This document shows positions 10,966-26,452 of a DNA stretch of 64,000 nt, in pieces; positions within the stretch are counted from its first letter, which is position 1; each line of letters opens with the position of its first letter. Origin of the DNA: Symbiotaphrina buchneri (lineage: Eukaryota; Ascomycota; Symbiotaphrinales; Symbiotaphrinaceae); assembly GCA_001599915.1 (NCBI GenBank), contig BCIG01000028.1, positions 186,001-250,000 on the forward strand, written 5' to 3'. The position numbers were made by a program, and so were the translations under genes. The notes below the pieces were generated by a model, which was not told where the DNA came from, did not search any database, and was given only the letters and a program-made list of their open reading frames with translations.

Positions 10966-13900
10966 TCAGATAACCGAAGAACCGGGCCTTGATCCATCCA
11001 AGGAATCGGCGCTCGTCGAGAGGGGCAAGGACGTACCGCTATCCGATGGACCGATTTTGAGGGATAATTCTACTTCGCCAGCGAGTTGTTCCCACACCCG
11101 GGGCAGATGTGCCTCCATCTTGCCACTCCCTTCGGCCAGTCGTAGGCAATCCTCAGTTCTTTGATGTAGGGTCTTACAAATGTCGTGAAACCGAAGTAGC
11201 TCCCCTTCCAGCTGGGTGGTCTGTCGGGCAACTGAAGGTACCTCTAACCATAGACTGACCAAGGAAGCCAACGTGCGAGCGTGATCGATTAGATATGGAA
11301 GCGATAGGAACCCTTCCTTAGACATGGGAGGTAAACGCGCCATAATGGTAATCGGCGTGGCGTAAGAGGGGGGGATTATCGTTGATGACCTGTCGTGTGA
11401 TATCGAACAGATATCATCAATGAATCTCCGGTACTCTTGTTTGTGAGTTGCGAGAAATTGATTCATCGGTTCCATCCATGACCCCTTAACTCCAAAAGTC
11501 GTCATGTTTGCAAGACCTTGTAGGCCTTTCGCGATCAGAGTAAGGGTTCTGTGCGCCCTCGGTCGAGGATGCTCTATGAATCGTGAGCGTCGAACCTGAC
11601 CAAGAAGGGATGGGCAAACCTCTCATCAGGCCAAAAAGCTTCGGGTTTAGGACCGCTGGACAGATGAACCGCAAGAATAAAAAGCCGGAGACACTGCTGT
11701 AAGACACAGTACGCAAGAAGTCACCATATCGATCGTCAGCACAAGCTCGAATATGTCGAAATATCCGCCTCAGCTCTGGCGGACATCGTACAGCAGAAGA
11801 AGCTACCGAATTCCAAACTGTATTTGTCAGGTCCAACAAACGGCGCCAATTTTTTTGCAAAGCGTGATGAGAAGGCACTCGACTGGGGTCGACTTCACAA
11901 TCAGGTTCGCCAGCGTCGATCTCCCGCACAATGTCTCCAAGTATCTCTTCCAGATATTCTTTCCCCAGCCGCTTCATATGCAGATCAAGCGCCCTAGTGA
12001 GCAGAGTGTTGCCTCGAAAAAGGAGGTTAGCCTCTACGGAGACCGACCGGCCTATATCTCGTAAAATTTGTTCTCTATCGCTCGAAGAGTCATAAGACTC
12101 GTTGGACCCAATTCGATTTCGATTCTGAAACTTCATAAGTGGAGTATCCGTGTAGATACCATCAATTTCTTCTTCCGCAAGGGACATTAGCCATTCTACT
12201 GCGTGTCCGGAGACTTGGAAAATGTCTAAGAGGAGTTCAGATAGTCGTTTGAGCTCCGTGGGGATAAGATGCGCTATCTGGCCCGTGAGTCCCGTAGCAA
12301 AGCGGTGAAGAGGCTGCGATAAGCTGTCGTATTCGCGAGACATCAATACCACGGACTCGTCAAGCCGTACTCTCAAAAGGACCTCTCCCACCCTTGCTCC
12401 ATTTTTGACTATAGGCCACCAGTCTTCCATGTCTTTATTTCTGCGAACGTCATCTAGTGGTATATCAGCTTTGCCACAGAAAGTGGTGCTTGCAGGGTCC
12501 ATGTCCCGTGGTGGCATTGAGTGAGTTGTATTTCGTGACCGAGAGGGTGAAGGCCCCCGGCGTTTTCGATCAGGATCAGCTATATCTCGATCGTGCTTGT
12601 GGAGTGCAACCGCTGCATTAGAAAGAATAGATGGTATGTCGGATAGAATAAACTCTTCCCGCCAGAATGGAATACTGGTTTCCGACACGATCCTAGTCCT
12701 TCCTCTGACTTCTCCATCGAGCCAAAGCTCACAAGAAAATTCGCCTTGGTCCGAATTCAAACCCTGGGCAGAGTTACCGCGAGATAAGGACCCATATCCG
12801 ATGATGGGGGCATGACGAGGAGGATGCATCTTGGCTTCAATGATCCTCACGAAAAGTGACCGCTCTACCCTGAACATATCGCCCGTCACTTCGGGGAATA
12901 CAGTCTGGCCAGGTGATCCAGGTGAATGTGGGCGTGTAGGTTGAGGCAGTGGGCCGTAGATTTCCGGAATGGTAAATGCTCTGAGCAGAACGAACCAAAC
13001 CTCAAAGAGCACCCTTGATTCAAGATAAAGGTAGATTGGCCGGATTAAAGATATCGAGGTGGAGGACGGCGTGTATTGAGGATAAATAGCGACACAGTAG
13101 TCTGCACCCAGAACGGAAAAGTCAAGTTGCTGTATAGCACGTCTCGAGAGCTGAGCAAGTTGGATGAAACCAAGAATGACAACATTGGATTCGGTATAGA
13201 GCTTCAGCTCTCCATTTTCTTGTAATATACAAGATATTCTGCGCCAAGGATGGGTCTTATGTTTTTGTGCGATCGTCCCGCGAGGCCATTCTGACAAAGG
13301 TAGATCTTGGGCATCCGCATCCCACATCATCATCTTGCCAACCTTGATGATGGCATTATCTCGAGAGATTGGCGGTTGAGAAGGTCGGTGCAACTGATCC
13401 GCAGCTGCCGCTTCGCTACCCCTTGGTTGTGGCCTAACCGAAGGTTCTTGAGCGGTAGTAGAGCGAAGCGATTGCCAATACAATAAAGCAGACAACCAAG
13501 CGTCAAGATCTTCTGTGTCTGTAGGTCGCAGCACCAACGCAGAAGGCGCAGAATGTGACGAAATCAACAGGCTACCACCGTCAGCTCTATCAGGGATCTT
13601 CTCCACTTGACAACCACGAATATCCGGTATCAAAGCATGGACTTCAGCCGCTTCATCCTGAAAGCGACATAGGAGGCCACTGGAGAATTGGTCAATGAAG
13701 CACAGACCGGACTCCCATTTCGCAGTACCGCGGAAGCAAAAGTCAGACAGTCCTTGCATAACTCCACCAGAGCTCCGCATCAAGCTCATTATCTTGGTAG
13801 CATTTGTGGTTGGGAACGGGGGATTGATTGAGTTCACACGTTTGTAAGATCCCGGAGATGTATGTTTTGGATCGCGGTCTGCTAGGACAACGCGTTGCCG

Positions 13901-14386
13901 ACTAGAGCTTGAGCGTCTAGGAGATAGAACCGGCGAGGGTCCTAGAGGTTGATCTTGAGTGGAAAGTCCTGGCTGCTCAGATCTATCGTAGTTGAGCAAG
14001 CTGGTTGTATGGACTGATCCTACACGTTGGCGGTTCCGAGAAAACAGGACACCCAAAGATTTTTCAGAAGAGTCTTCAAGTGTCCTCGTTCGCGGCCGAG
14101 AAGAAGTACCACTGGTCCTCATGCCACTATTCGAGGGGTGAGACCGGAGTAGAAGGTTGCGCGGGCTCTCCCTGTGATGCTTTCTCTTCGTTGACTGAGG
14201 TGAGACTGGAGTCAATGTCCGAGACTCCGTTCCTTGAGTAGAAATCTCCGCATCTGCGCCTCCTATACTTGATTCTGGTGTGACCGAGCGAATCCCTTCC
14301 AAGCTGAAGCGTTCCTCTGGTTCGCTATGTGTAAAGGTCGGCCGAGGTGGAGTGAATATCCTAGCCACTGGACGGAGTGGAGACAT
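10966..14386 (-). CDS. BUD2: Ras-family GTPase-activating protein, BUD2/CLA2-like
   Basis: GTPase-activating protein predicted to switch off a Ras/Rsr1-type GTPase controlling polarity. There are two exons, 14386-11620 and 11573-10966, with a 46-nt intron (11574-11619). Splicing restores [35 protein letters not shown] and gives 1124 aa, close to yeast Bud2 (1104 aa). The N-terminus (1-190) is Ser/Pro-rich and disordered. PH-like folds lie at about 195-310 and 345-475, a C2-like region at about 505-675, and the RasGAP domain at about 690-1040. The RasGAP part carries the arginine-finger segment LLFRGNTLLTRAL (about 788-800) and the FLFLRFICPAVLNPKL motif (about 903-918). The ATG at 14384-14386 opens the long frame. 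Family membership is firm; the BUD2 assignment rests on domain order and length. Confidence 0.88.
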
Positions 14387-15665
14387 TATTCACCGTTCGC
14401 ACGGAGGCGGTATCCGGCGCAAACTCGTGCTGCAGCTATTCACCAGGCTCTGCGAAGGCGTGACCAAGAGCATGAAACGTAATGTGACGATTGTCAGCAA
14501 ACAAGCTGTTTCCAAGCTTCGCTGCGATACCAGGGTGTAGCGATGATTCCAAATCGGTTGCAGAGGACCCACTCCACACAATTGTGACTTGGAATGATTA
14601 CCGACCACTGATTTCTGGGCGCATTACGTTAAGAGCTCCTTGAGAGTCTTCAGCGCATACTTTCGTACGGAATATGAAGTGATCGGTAACGCCATGACAT
14701 GGATAGGCGCGAGGACCGCCGTCTTTGAGAAATATTCGCCTTAGACCACCGGCGAGAGACCCATAAGATGGCCGTAAAGAGCCCGGTCTGCTAGGATTGC
14801 GTGCGATATGGCCGGTTCAACGGTAACCGACGTTGAGAGAACACTTCCGTTGTGCGAGGCCCAAGAAAGAGCTATCTGGCCCTCTCCACCACAGGCTTGA
14901 ACAGTGCGGCGGCGAGATAAGCGCACACATACATACATAAGGTATATAAAATAGGTATGTATGGGAAACAGGGGAGGAAGTCTGTTTATGCCACCGAAAT
15001 ATGTACCCTGGGTGGGCAAGGATTGATTTGAACGGAAGAGAATATGACTCGGTTGGCACGCAGATGCTCAGCAGGTTCATGTCTTCCTTCTATCGTCCCT
15101 TCCCCAGTCCCCAAATGGGGAGCACGAACCATACCGGTTGTACCTTACTCGCTTAGGTAAGGTAGTACCTGGTAGCTTAAGATACCTACCTATAGTGGCA
15201 TAGTGCTGAGCCACGGACTTCGAACAAGCGAAGACCACTGGGCATCTGCCGCTCGATACGACGGGAGTGAATACTCCGCGATTCAGCACTACCTTATGGT
15301 AGTCGTGCCGGTGGGTTTGAACACGACGCACAAAGGATCCATGTTTTCCTGTCGGGCGGGAAGGTTCAGTCACCTCCTACTTGGTAGAGAAGATCCTAGC
15401 CAGAGCATGCATGTCATTTCTCCGTATAACAGAACGATGGGCAAAAAGGCCCCAGGATATCAAGAGGATGCACAGAGTCTCTCCTTAAATTGCGGGGCGA
15501 GACTGTCCAAAAGAAAGAAAAATAGATTTGAGCCCTGTTCCAGGAATGGCCGCTAGCCAGAAACCCATCTCTCTCCCAGGTCGCATTGCCCCTGCATAAG
15601 CCATATAGATGTCCGTCCAGTTCACATCAACTTTCGTTATGGGATTGGTCCACGCGCAGTCTCTC
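14387..15665. other. Intergenic between RasGAP gene start and the next gene's 3' end
   Basis: No gene supported; the short frames lack domains and splice support. It holds the promoter of the RasGAP gene and the 3' flank of the Ser-rich protein gene. A GGTACC/ACCTTAC cluster lies at about 15140-15192 and a short ATACATAC run at about 14929-14937. Confidence 0.6.
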
Positions 15666-16760
15666 TCATTCCTCTCCAATTCCACCACCGCTTGGCTGAC
15701 TCCTGAATGGCGTCAAGTCCCCACTACCCGTCTTTCTAAGAGCTTGTCTCATCGTCTCGATTGTGAGCTCACCACCCGTTGGTGGACTATGAGCAGAAAC
15801 AGGACTAGCAGGGCCACGAAGCCCTCGTACCGGGGAACAATCTTGGTGGGTCATTGAACCAGCAGCACTGTGAGGCGGAGACCGAGACTGTATCCGATTG
15901 GACACGGGGGACCGCACGGGTGACACAGACCGATTCCCAGCTGTGAAGGACACGGGTGAGGACAGAGTAGACAAATGCATAGAATCTCTGCTGGTGGCGT
16001 GTTCAGCGTGTTCGGAATTGACGACGTCGGCAAAGGAGACGAAGCTCAATCGGCGAACGTCACCGGTGTCTAGTGCACCATAGTTGGACGCGGCGTCCTC
16101 ATTCTCTGTATGTGGGCCAGATTCCTCCTGCCAGGAATTGGTCATCGATTCGTTTGCTCCAGTCCCCGACACCGCCAGAGCAGCTGGTTGATGAGCGGAG
16201 TGGGTGACAATTTCGACATTGTCGGGATCAAGCCGATCACTCGTGATAGCGAGAGATGATGCTTCTAGTACCGGTGGGATATGGTCCTCAGTCGTGATGT
16301 GGCCAGGAATCGCGGATGAGCTTGTGACTACCGGCGCTGGCTCTTGGACATCGCGCTCGAATATAAGAGATGACGCTGGAGACGCATGTCGCGGGGACGA
16401 TGACAGTTGCCGGTTGGGGGACGACGGAGACTCATAGTGTTGGCCAGTTCTTCCAGGCCGGGCCGGAGTGTCGCCACGGTTCTCTGCCGGATGAGGAGGG
16501 GATTGTGGCGGGGCCCGATTTAGAAAAGAGCCTGCGGCCGGATCTGAAGAAGCTCTCGACGTTGCGCCCGCGTCCTCTGACGAAGCACTTCCTTTCTTTT
16601 TCCCAAGTCCGAACAGACCTCGTTTATTTGTCTTCTTCGTAGACGGTTTCGATTCTGCTTGTTCCGAAAAGCCTTCCCCCAGCAGTGGCACCGAAGAGTT
16701 GCGGGGACTTCCACCAACATTGTCTCGGTCGCCAGAGGCCATTGCTTCCCGTGGGACCAT
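15666..16760 (-). CDS. Ser/Pro-rich fungal protein of unknown function
   Basis: Single-exon protein of 364 aa; the second Met (MASGDRDN, residue 7) is an equally good start. It is almost wholly low-complexity Ser/Pro/Ala with many SP/TP and RxxS sites. Blocks that look constrained are the basic RGLFGLGKKKG near residues 47-57, RRLSFVSFADVV at about 236-247, and ETMRQALRKTGSGDLTPF near the C-terminus. There is no signal peptide, membrane segment or catalytic motif. It looks like a phosphorylated, disordered scaffold or regulatory protein. I do not recognise a named family. Confidence 0.7.
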   Translation of the reverse strand: MVPREAMASGDRDNVGGSPRNSSVPLLGEGFSEQAESKPSTKKTNKRGLFGLGKKKGSASSEDAGATSRASSDPAAGSFLNRAPPQSPPHPAENRGDTPARPGRTGQHYESPSSPNRQLSSSPRHASPASSLIFERDVQEPAPVVTSSSAIPGHITTEDHIPPVLEASSLAITSDRLDPDNVEIVTHSAHQPAALAVSGTGANESMTNSWQEESGPHTENEDAASNYGALDTGDVRRLSFVSFADVVNSEHAEHATSRDSMHLSTLSSPVSFTAGNRSVSPVRSPVSNRIQSRSPPHSAAGSMTHQDCSPVRGLRGPASPVSAHSPPTGGELTIETMRQALRKTGSGDLTPFRSQPSGGGIGEE

Positions 16761-17904
16761 CCGAAAACACTTGGTTCGCCCTCAGTCAGTACAGTGATAT
16801 CCTTGCAGCTGTGAATGCTCGAACTGCCGTAGGGGCCGGCCGCGACCGTCGAAGTTGATTCTTCTGAAGATGCCCTGAGCGCACACACGCGTCTCGTTCG
16901 TAGTTATGTAATCTAGCCTTTGTACGTCAGAGGCCGGAAGGCGATATGCACAAGAACTAAGCCGATGCAACGATGCCCGTGAGCGGAGAGAAGGATTTAA
17001 TCCTTGACATCCAGAAAGGTGACGGCGGGTCATGGGCGTGTATTCCAAAGCGCCGCCATGACAGGGAAGGAAGCAGAATGGGATGTTAAATTCGCAAAGG
17101 GAAACCCGAGGTCTAGAATGTAAATCGAGGAGTGAGGTCGCAATCTTGCAAGGTGGGGTATTCACGGCGAGACCCAGTCGCGAGCGTCAGATTTCAAGGA
17201 TGAGAACGGGGAAAGTTGGGGATGCGAGATGGAGGTGAGTGTGAGCTTGTTTCAGCGAGGGAGGCCGGTCCGTTCAAACGGTACGGAGGAGAGGGTAGGA
17301 CTGTACTCCGTACCTACTTCCTACCTAGGGTACCCACCTTGGTGACCTTATTTTGGTGATAGGTGAGGTACCTGTAGGGTCGAGTGTGCAGCTGACTTGG
17401 TTGGCGAGTGAGTTTGGCTTGTTTGGGCCCAGCATGCACGGGCCGCGGATGACGAAGCGTTCCGAGGCCCAAGAGGTACGCCTTTAAAGGTAAGTTCCGA
17501 TTACCTTACCTACGGTAATTCAGGGTCCACTGTCAATCCGCATCAGCCTGTGGATTCAGTAAAGCAGGTTCTAAGGAGAATCAAGATACTGTATCTGAGG
17601 CAGCAAGGGCTCAATTAGGTGCCTCAGGGGATGAATGCATTTATCGTTGCCATAAAGTACTTGCTTACTTTGGGTACCTACTTTACCTTGTGTATTCTCA
17701 GCTCAGTGACAGAGGGAGTCGTCAGAGAAGAGCATTACAAGGAGTCAGATGTCTCGTCCATCTCTGTACAGGAAAGTGTCTCTATTTTCCCAAGGTAAGG
17801 TCAGTAAGAGATTCTTCGCTATGCTACCTTATGCACGCATGAAGTCGAAGTCATAGGTCTAGAAAGCGTGACAGCACACCAAATTATTGGCCCCTCGCAC
17901 CAAC
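16761..17904. other. Intergenic with GGTACCT/TACCTTACC and TACTCCGTA motifs
   Basis: Upstream region of the Ser-rich protein gene and 3' flank of the Cyp40 gene. No gene seen. It is dense in the window's recurrent intergenic words: GTACTCCGTAC at 17303-17313, TACCTACCTAGGGTACC at about 17320-17335, GAGGTACC near 17367 and TTACCTTACCTAC near 17501-17513. Confidence 0.6.
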
Positions 17905-19469
17905 TCATGCAAAGAACTTCTGATATGCTGCCTTCTCCTTCCTGCGTCTGTCCGCAGCCTTCTTCTTGACCACCTCCAGCTCTTTGACTACGGCTGCATC
18001 ACCAGGAGCGAGCTTTAGAGCCTCTTCTAAGTCCTTTTGTGCTGATTCCTCATCTTTGAGTCCTTCAAAGGCCACGGCTCGGCGGTAATAGGCTTTAGCT
18101 TTCTCAGAGTTCGTTACTCCAGAGACCTCCAACGCATGACTAGCGGATGTTTTCGCATCGTCGAAGTTCTTTAGTTTGTTCTGCAGCAAGGCCGAGTTCG
18201 AGTGAAGTGCGAATCGTAGAGCTTTTAGCTGGGCACCGAGCTGAGGGGGATCGTTTTCCAGAGGTTCAGGGTGTTCATTCAAATACCGCAGACCCTTCTG
18301 GTATTTCTCCAGTCCCAAAGGCAGGTCACCAGCCTTGAAGGCGTTGTTTCCAAACTCCTTGAGCTCACCAGCTATCTTGACGATCTCATCCCCCTTTAAT
18401 TCTTCGCCCTGATCTTCTGGGAAGTCTTCGTACGGATCCCCGGTTGTATCGACTGTCTTCTGCTCCGCGGCCAATGCGGCATCCCCGTGTAACTCTCCGC
18501 AATCTGGAAGATATCAGTGATCTAGTAGCGCAGAATGCGGCAATCACCTACCAATTATCTTCACTTCTTGTGACGGTTTGTCCACGGGCAACGTCTTGAT
18601 GTTTTCGATCTTACGAACGATGCTCTTGCCACTCAAGACTTGCCCAAAAACAACATGCTTGCCATCCAAATGAGGAGTTGGCACGGTCGTGATGAAGAAT
18701 CTGTATCGATCAGAATTGAGTTCTACCCAGCGGCCTTAACCAAGCATATGGGACCCTACTGAGAACCGTTGGTACCTAAAGATTTGTCTTAGAACTCGTG
18801 ACAGACTCAGATCAAGATGTACTTACCTGGACCGGCGTTTGCCATAGAAAGTAGAAAAGGCTTGTCGTGCTTTAGTTCAAAATTCTCATCCTCGAACTTC
18901 TCGCCATAGATGGATTCTCCGCCGGTGCCATTCCCGGCAGTAAAATCGCCGCCTTGAATCATGAACTGTTTGATCACCTGCGAGTCGACCAATCAAAATC
19001 GTGTCCAAATCTCTGGAGCCTACGTAACCTACACGGTGGAATGTGGAGCCTATGAGACAGTCGTCGTCAATCGCGAAGGACTATTCGTTCAAACGGTGAG
19101 CATGCTGACCTTTGTAGTGCAGTGGCTTCCCACTCTTTCCTACCCCTTTCTCTCCTGTACAAAGAGCTCTGAAGTTCTCAGCAGTCTTCGGGACCACTGC
19201 AATTGCCCATTCAGCTTCTAGTACAACTCTTGAGAAATTGATTGACATACCATCATTGTACTGTGCACCGGAGATTAACAAGGCAATCGAGCATTTAGAG
19301 TTGGAGAAAGTGTGGGCAACCTACAAGTTCAATATAGATACGGCCGGCCTTCTGGTTGCCGATCTGAATGTCGAAAAACACCCGCGTGCGACCTGTAAGG
19401 CTATCAGTAACCAAAGCTCTATCATATCAGATGGTGTAAGGTCCGCATACTCGTCGAAGCGGTCGCCAT
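17905..19469 (-). CDS. CPR6: Cyclophilin 40-type peptidyl-prolyl cis-trans isomerase with TPR domain
   Basis: Hsp90 co-chaperone: an N-terminal cyclophilin domain isomerises Xaa-Pro bonds and C-terminal TPRs dock the Hsp90 C-terminus. I derived nine exons: 19469-19451, 19392-19325, 19260-19251, 19196-19110, 19049-19033, 18977-18827, 18775-18760, 18700-18552 and 18503-17905. All introns have GT-AG ends and the total is 1116 nt, encoding 371 aa, the normal Cyp40 length. The cyclophilin core reads [26 protein letters not shown], then [15 protein letters not shown] (catalytic Arg) and GTNGSQFFIT; the TPR part starts at about 215. Exons of 10, 17 and 16 nt encode YND, GSTFHR and GTNGSQ pieces of the active domain. 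The C-terminus is Lys-rich. Identification is very firm. Confidence 0.95.
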
Positions 19470-20116
19470 GTTGGCTTGATCTGATCAGAACACTCTGATT
19501 ACCGCCAGTCGGTTGATCTTATGCGTAAGGAAATGTGCCGTTGTGCAGTATGGAGGGATAATTCGTTCCTTGACGAGCAAGACGATGCAATAATAATAAC
19601 GGTCCGGGCAGATCTTCAAGATGGTTCCATGGTCAGTGCAGACTGAGCAAATCTTGCCCACATAGGTTTAGCTCAGGGTCCTGCGGACGCCGGACGTGAA
19701 GCTGAGGTAAGGTACCTCACTTGTACAGGTGTACCTGCAGCGGGGTCCTAGAGTAAGCTATCCGTCTTTCGTGGACCGAAGCTGCGATATATCCCCTCAA
19801 AAGCCGCAAATAATAATATGACTCCTTGCTGAAGGCAGGACCGGGGCAGCCATTATTATGCTTTTGACAAAAGGACAGTGCGTATAACCATTGGCTCAGA
19901 GCTCATGAACTTCTGCCGCAGGGTATCTGTTTCTCTTATCCTACGAACTTATTTCATACATATGATATCGTCACTTAACACAAACCGGCCATTGTTTCTG
20001 TTTCTCATAAGGCCATCCTGGCCGAGCCATTTCGGAGCCACCTCCCTACGAAGTATTTCTAGAATACTTCATTCCCAATTTTCCAGGCTTTCATCGACCA
20101 TCTTGTTAACAGGGTA
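19470..20116. other. Intergenic, no gene seen
   Basis: Upstream of the Cyp40 gene and 3' flank of the deacylase gene. It contains a GAGGTAAGGTACCTCAC palindrome-like word at about 19704-19720. Nothing else recognised. Confidence 0.6.
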
Positions 20117-20867
20117 TCATTTCCCCTCCGTCTTAGGGTTGGCGGTTATCTCCAACGTGACCTGCACAAAGGATCATCGTTAGCAAATCCACCAGGCTAC
20201 CATAGCACACTTGAGAGAGGAGTTTACCACCCCGTCCAAGCTGCTGTAGTCCACACCTACCGGCCCATCATTTACTAGGCCCACCTCCATCACGGCTTGG
20301 AAGACGCCGTTCTTCACTTTATCTGCCTGGTAGCCTTCCTGTACCTTCCGAAAGAAATGGTCATACAGCCTTTTCGCTTCTTCGCCCGCCATAGCGCCAT
20401 GGAAGTCGGGCTTTGAACCCTTCTTGGTCGAAGCAAGGAGAGTGAATTGTGATACTATATCAAGCACCAGATCCGTCAGACAGAGTATGTAACGGAGTGG
20501 CTCTGTACATACCACAGAGGACTTCACCGTTGATGTCCTGGACACTCCGCTTCCACTATGTCCAGATCGACCATCAGCAAGCTGACTACTATCGCTCCAT
20601 TTGGTAGTATTGGACTTACCCTACCGCCCTCCTCATCATCCCAAATCTTCATTTTCAGCACCTTTGAAGCAAGACTTTCTGCCTCCTTCTCGGTGTCTCC
20701 TGGTCCAACAGCTGCAAATACCAAGATCCCTTTTCCGATCTTCGAAATCAGTTGCTGTTCTACCGTGACCGAAGCCGATGTCACCCTCTGTAATATTGCT
20801 GTCGAGTATGAGCGCATGCGCATGTAATATAAGCTGCGTGTCTTTGAAGTTCGATGGTACCTTTCAT
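20117..20867 (-). CDS. DTD1: D-aminoacyl-tRNA deacylase (DTD)
   Basis: Hydrolyses D-aminoacyl-tRNAs (and Gly-tRNA-Ala) in translation quality control. Exons 20867-20861, 20798-20620, 20555-20513, 20454-20261 and 20161-20117 splice to 468 nt, 155 aa, the standard DTD size. The first coding exon is only 7 nt (ATG AAA G), giving MKAILQRVTSASVTV, the classic DTD N-terminus; the downstream MRMRS start lies inside the first intron. Motifs visible are GPGDTEKEAE, the active-site SQFTLLAS, and NDGP-VTLEI, where the last splice restores the Gly-cisPro region. An alternative donor 33 nt further downstream keeps the frame but would insert 11 residues into that motif, so I reject it. The gene diverges from the Pol III subunit gene. 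Confidence 0.93.
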
Positions 20868-21391
20868 GACGGGTTGTAAATGTCGAGCGCCGCTGCTCGG
20901 TTCCCCCGGGCGATAACTACAGACCACCACATAAACACATCATCAGACCTGACGCGGCAGGATATCTTGAGAGCTGGAGGCAGTGGGACGAGCGACATTC
21001 AAGTAAGGGGAGGTAGCGGGTAGCAAGAGTACGAATAATAGTACTCGATGACGACGAAAGTGTCCGTCCCCTCGCCTTGTGCCTTATCCTTGTCCGGTTC
21101 CGCCGGCCGGAAAAACCTACCACCGAGACTTATGTAATTGAAGGCGGTGAATCATAAAGGTGCCCCACCACGACAAATTCGAGAAGCTTAAGACATAGAA
21201 ATGCACGGCGGTATCAGTCACGCGGCCCAGGCGAACCTGTTGAATTTCCTTCTTAGGCTCGAACTCATTTCATGCTGCTGGCCGAGCGAGACCGCTGATA
21301 TGCGCTGACTCGAAATACCTCTCCCTGTCGACGAGCTGCGACTTGAGAAAACTCCTGCACTTATGCCAGAGGTTCGATAACGTCTATTTCC
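20868..21391. promoter_or_regulatory. Bidirectional promoter region between DTD1 and RPC1 genes
   Basis: A 524-nt gap between the divergent starts of two translation/transcription housekeeping genes, so both promoters must lie here. No TATA box or defined operator could be assigned. The short frames inside it look like noise. Confidence 0.6.
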
Positions 21392-26012
<4,621 letters not shown>

Positions 26013-26452
26013 TATACTTACGAAGGCAATGGTTGGTTTTCTGCATAGCAACTTCGGTGATGGATGCATGGTGGGGCGTTGGTGGTGCTGGAATTTATGC
26101 TGTACAACGGGGGCAAATGCTCCCTCTGGCTTATCTGAATTCCTACGAATAACAAGAGATGAGAGACATAAGGCATGACTGGTGACTTGAAAACTTGGAC
26201 CTTGAATTCGTGGGTTCGAATAATGCGCTTTCTAGCACCCAACTCGCGCAGCCGTCAATGTGCAACACGGACTTGTAGTTCCGAAAGTCTACCTTATATT
26301 CAACTGATCAAAGATGAATGAAATCACGACCACCATCACACTAATGCGATATCTGATCAATTCCGAACCCAGATTTCCCTGCAACTGGCCGATTGCGCCG
26401 TTCCGCCCATGACAATGGAAACGCCATACGTCCGAATAGTGCAGAATTTTGC
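26013..26452. other. Convergent 3' intergenic region
   Basis: Lies between the 3' ends of the Pol III subunit gene and the Opy2-like gene. It holds only terminator/UTR-type A+T-richer sequence. A GGGTTCGAAT word at 26213-26222 resembles a tRNA T-arm, but no cloverleaf can be drawn around it. Confidence 0.6.

Noticed and set aside
14741-15556. Several 90-120-residue frames between the RasGAP and Ser-rich genes
   Set aside because: No conserved motif, mixed strands, and the region contains intergenic-type words.
20524-20823. Deacylase start at the MRMRS ATG
   Set aside because: It lies inside the first intron; the family N-terminus MKAILQRV comes from the 7-nt upstream exon.
26160-26240. tRNA-like GGGTTCGAAT near 26213
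   Set aside because: No matching acceptor, D or anticodon stems could be drawn around it.
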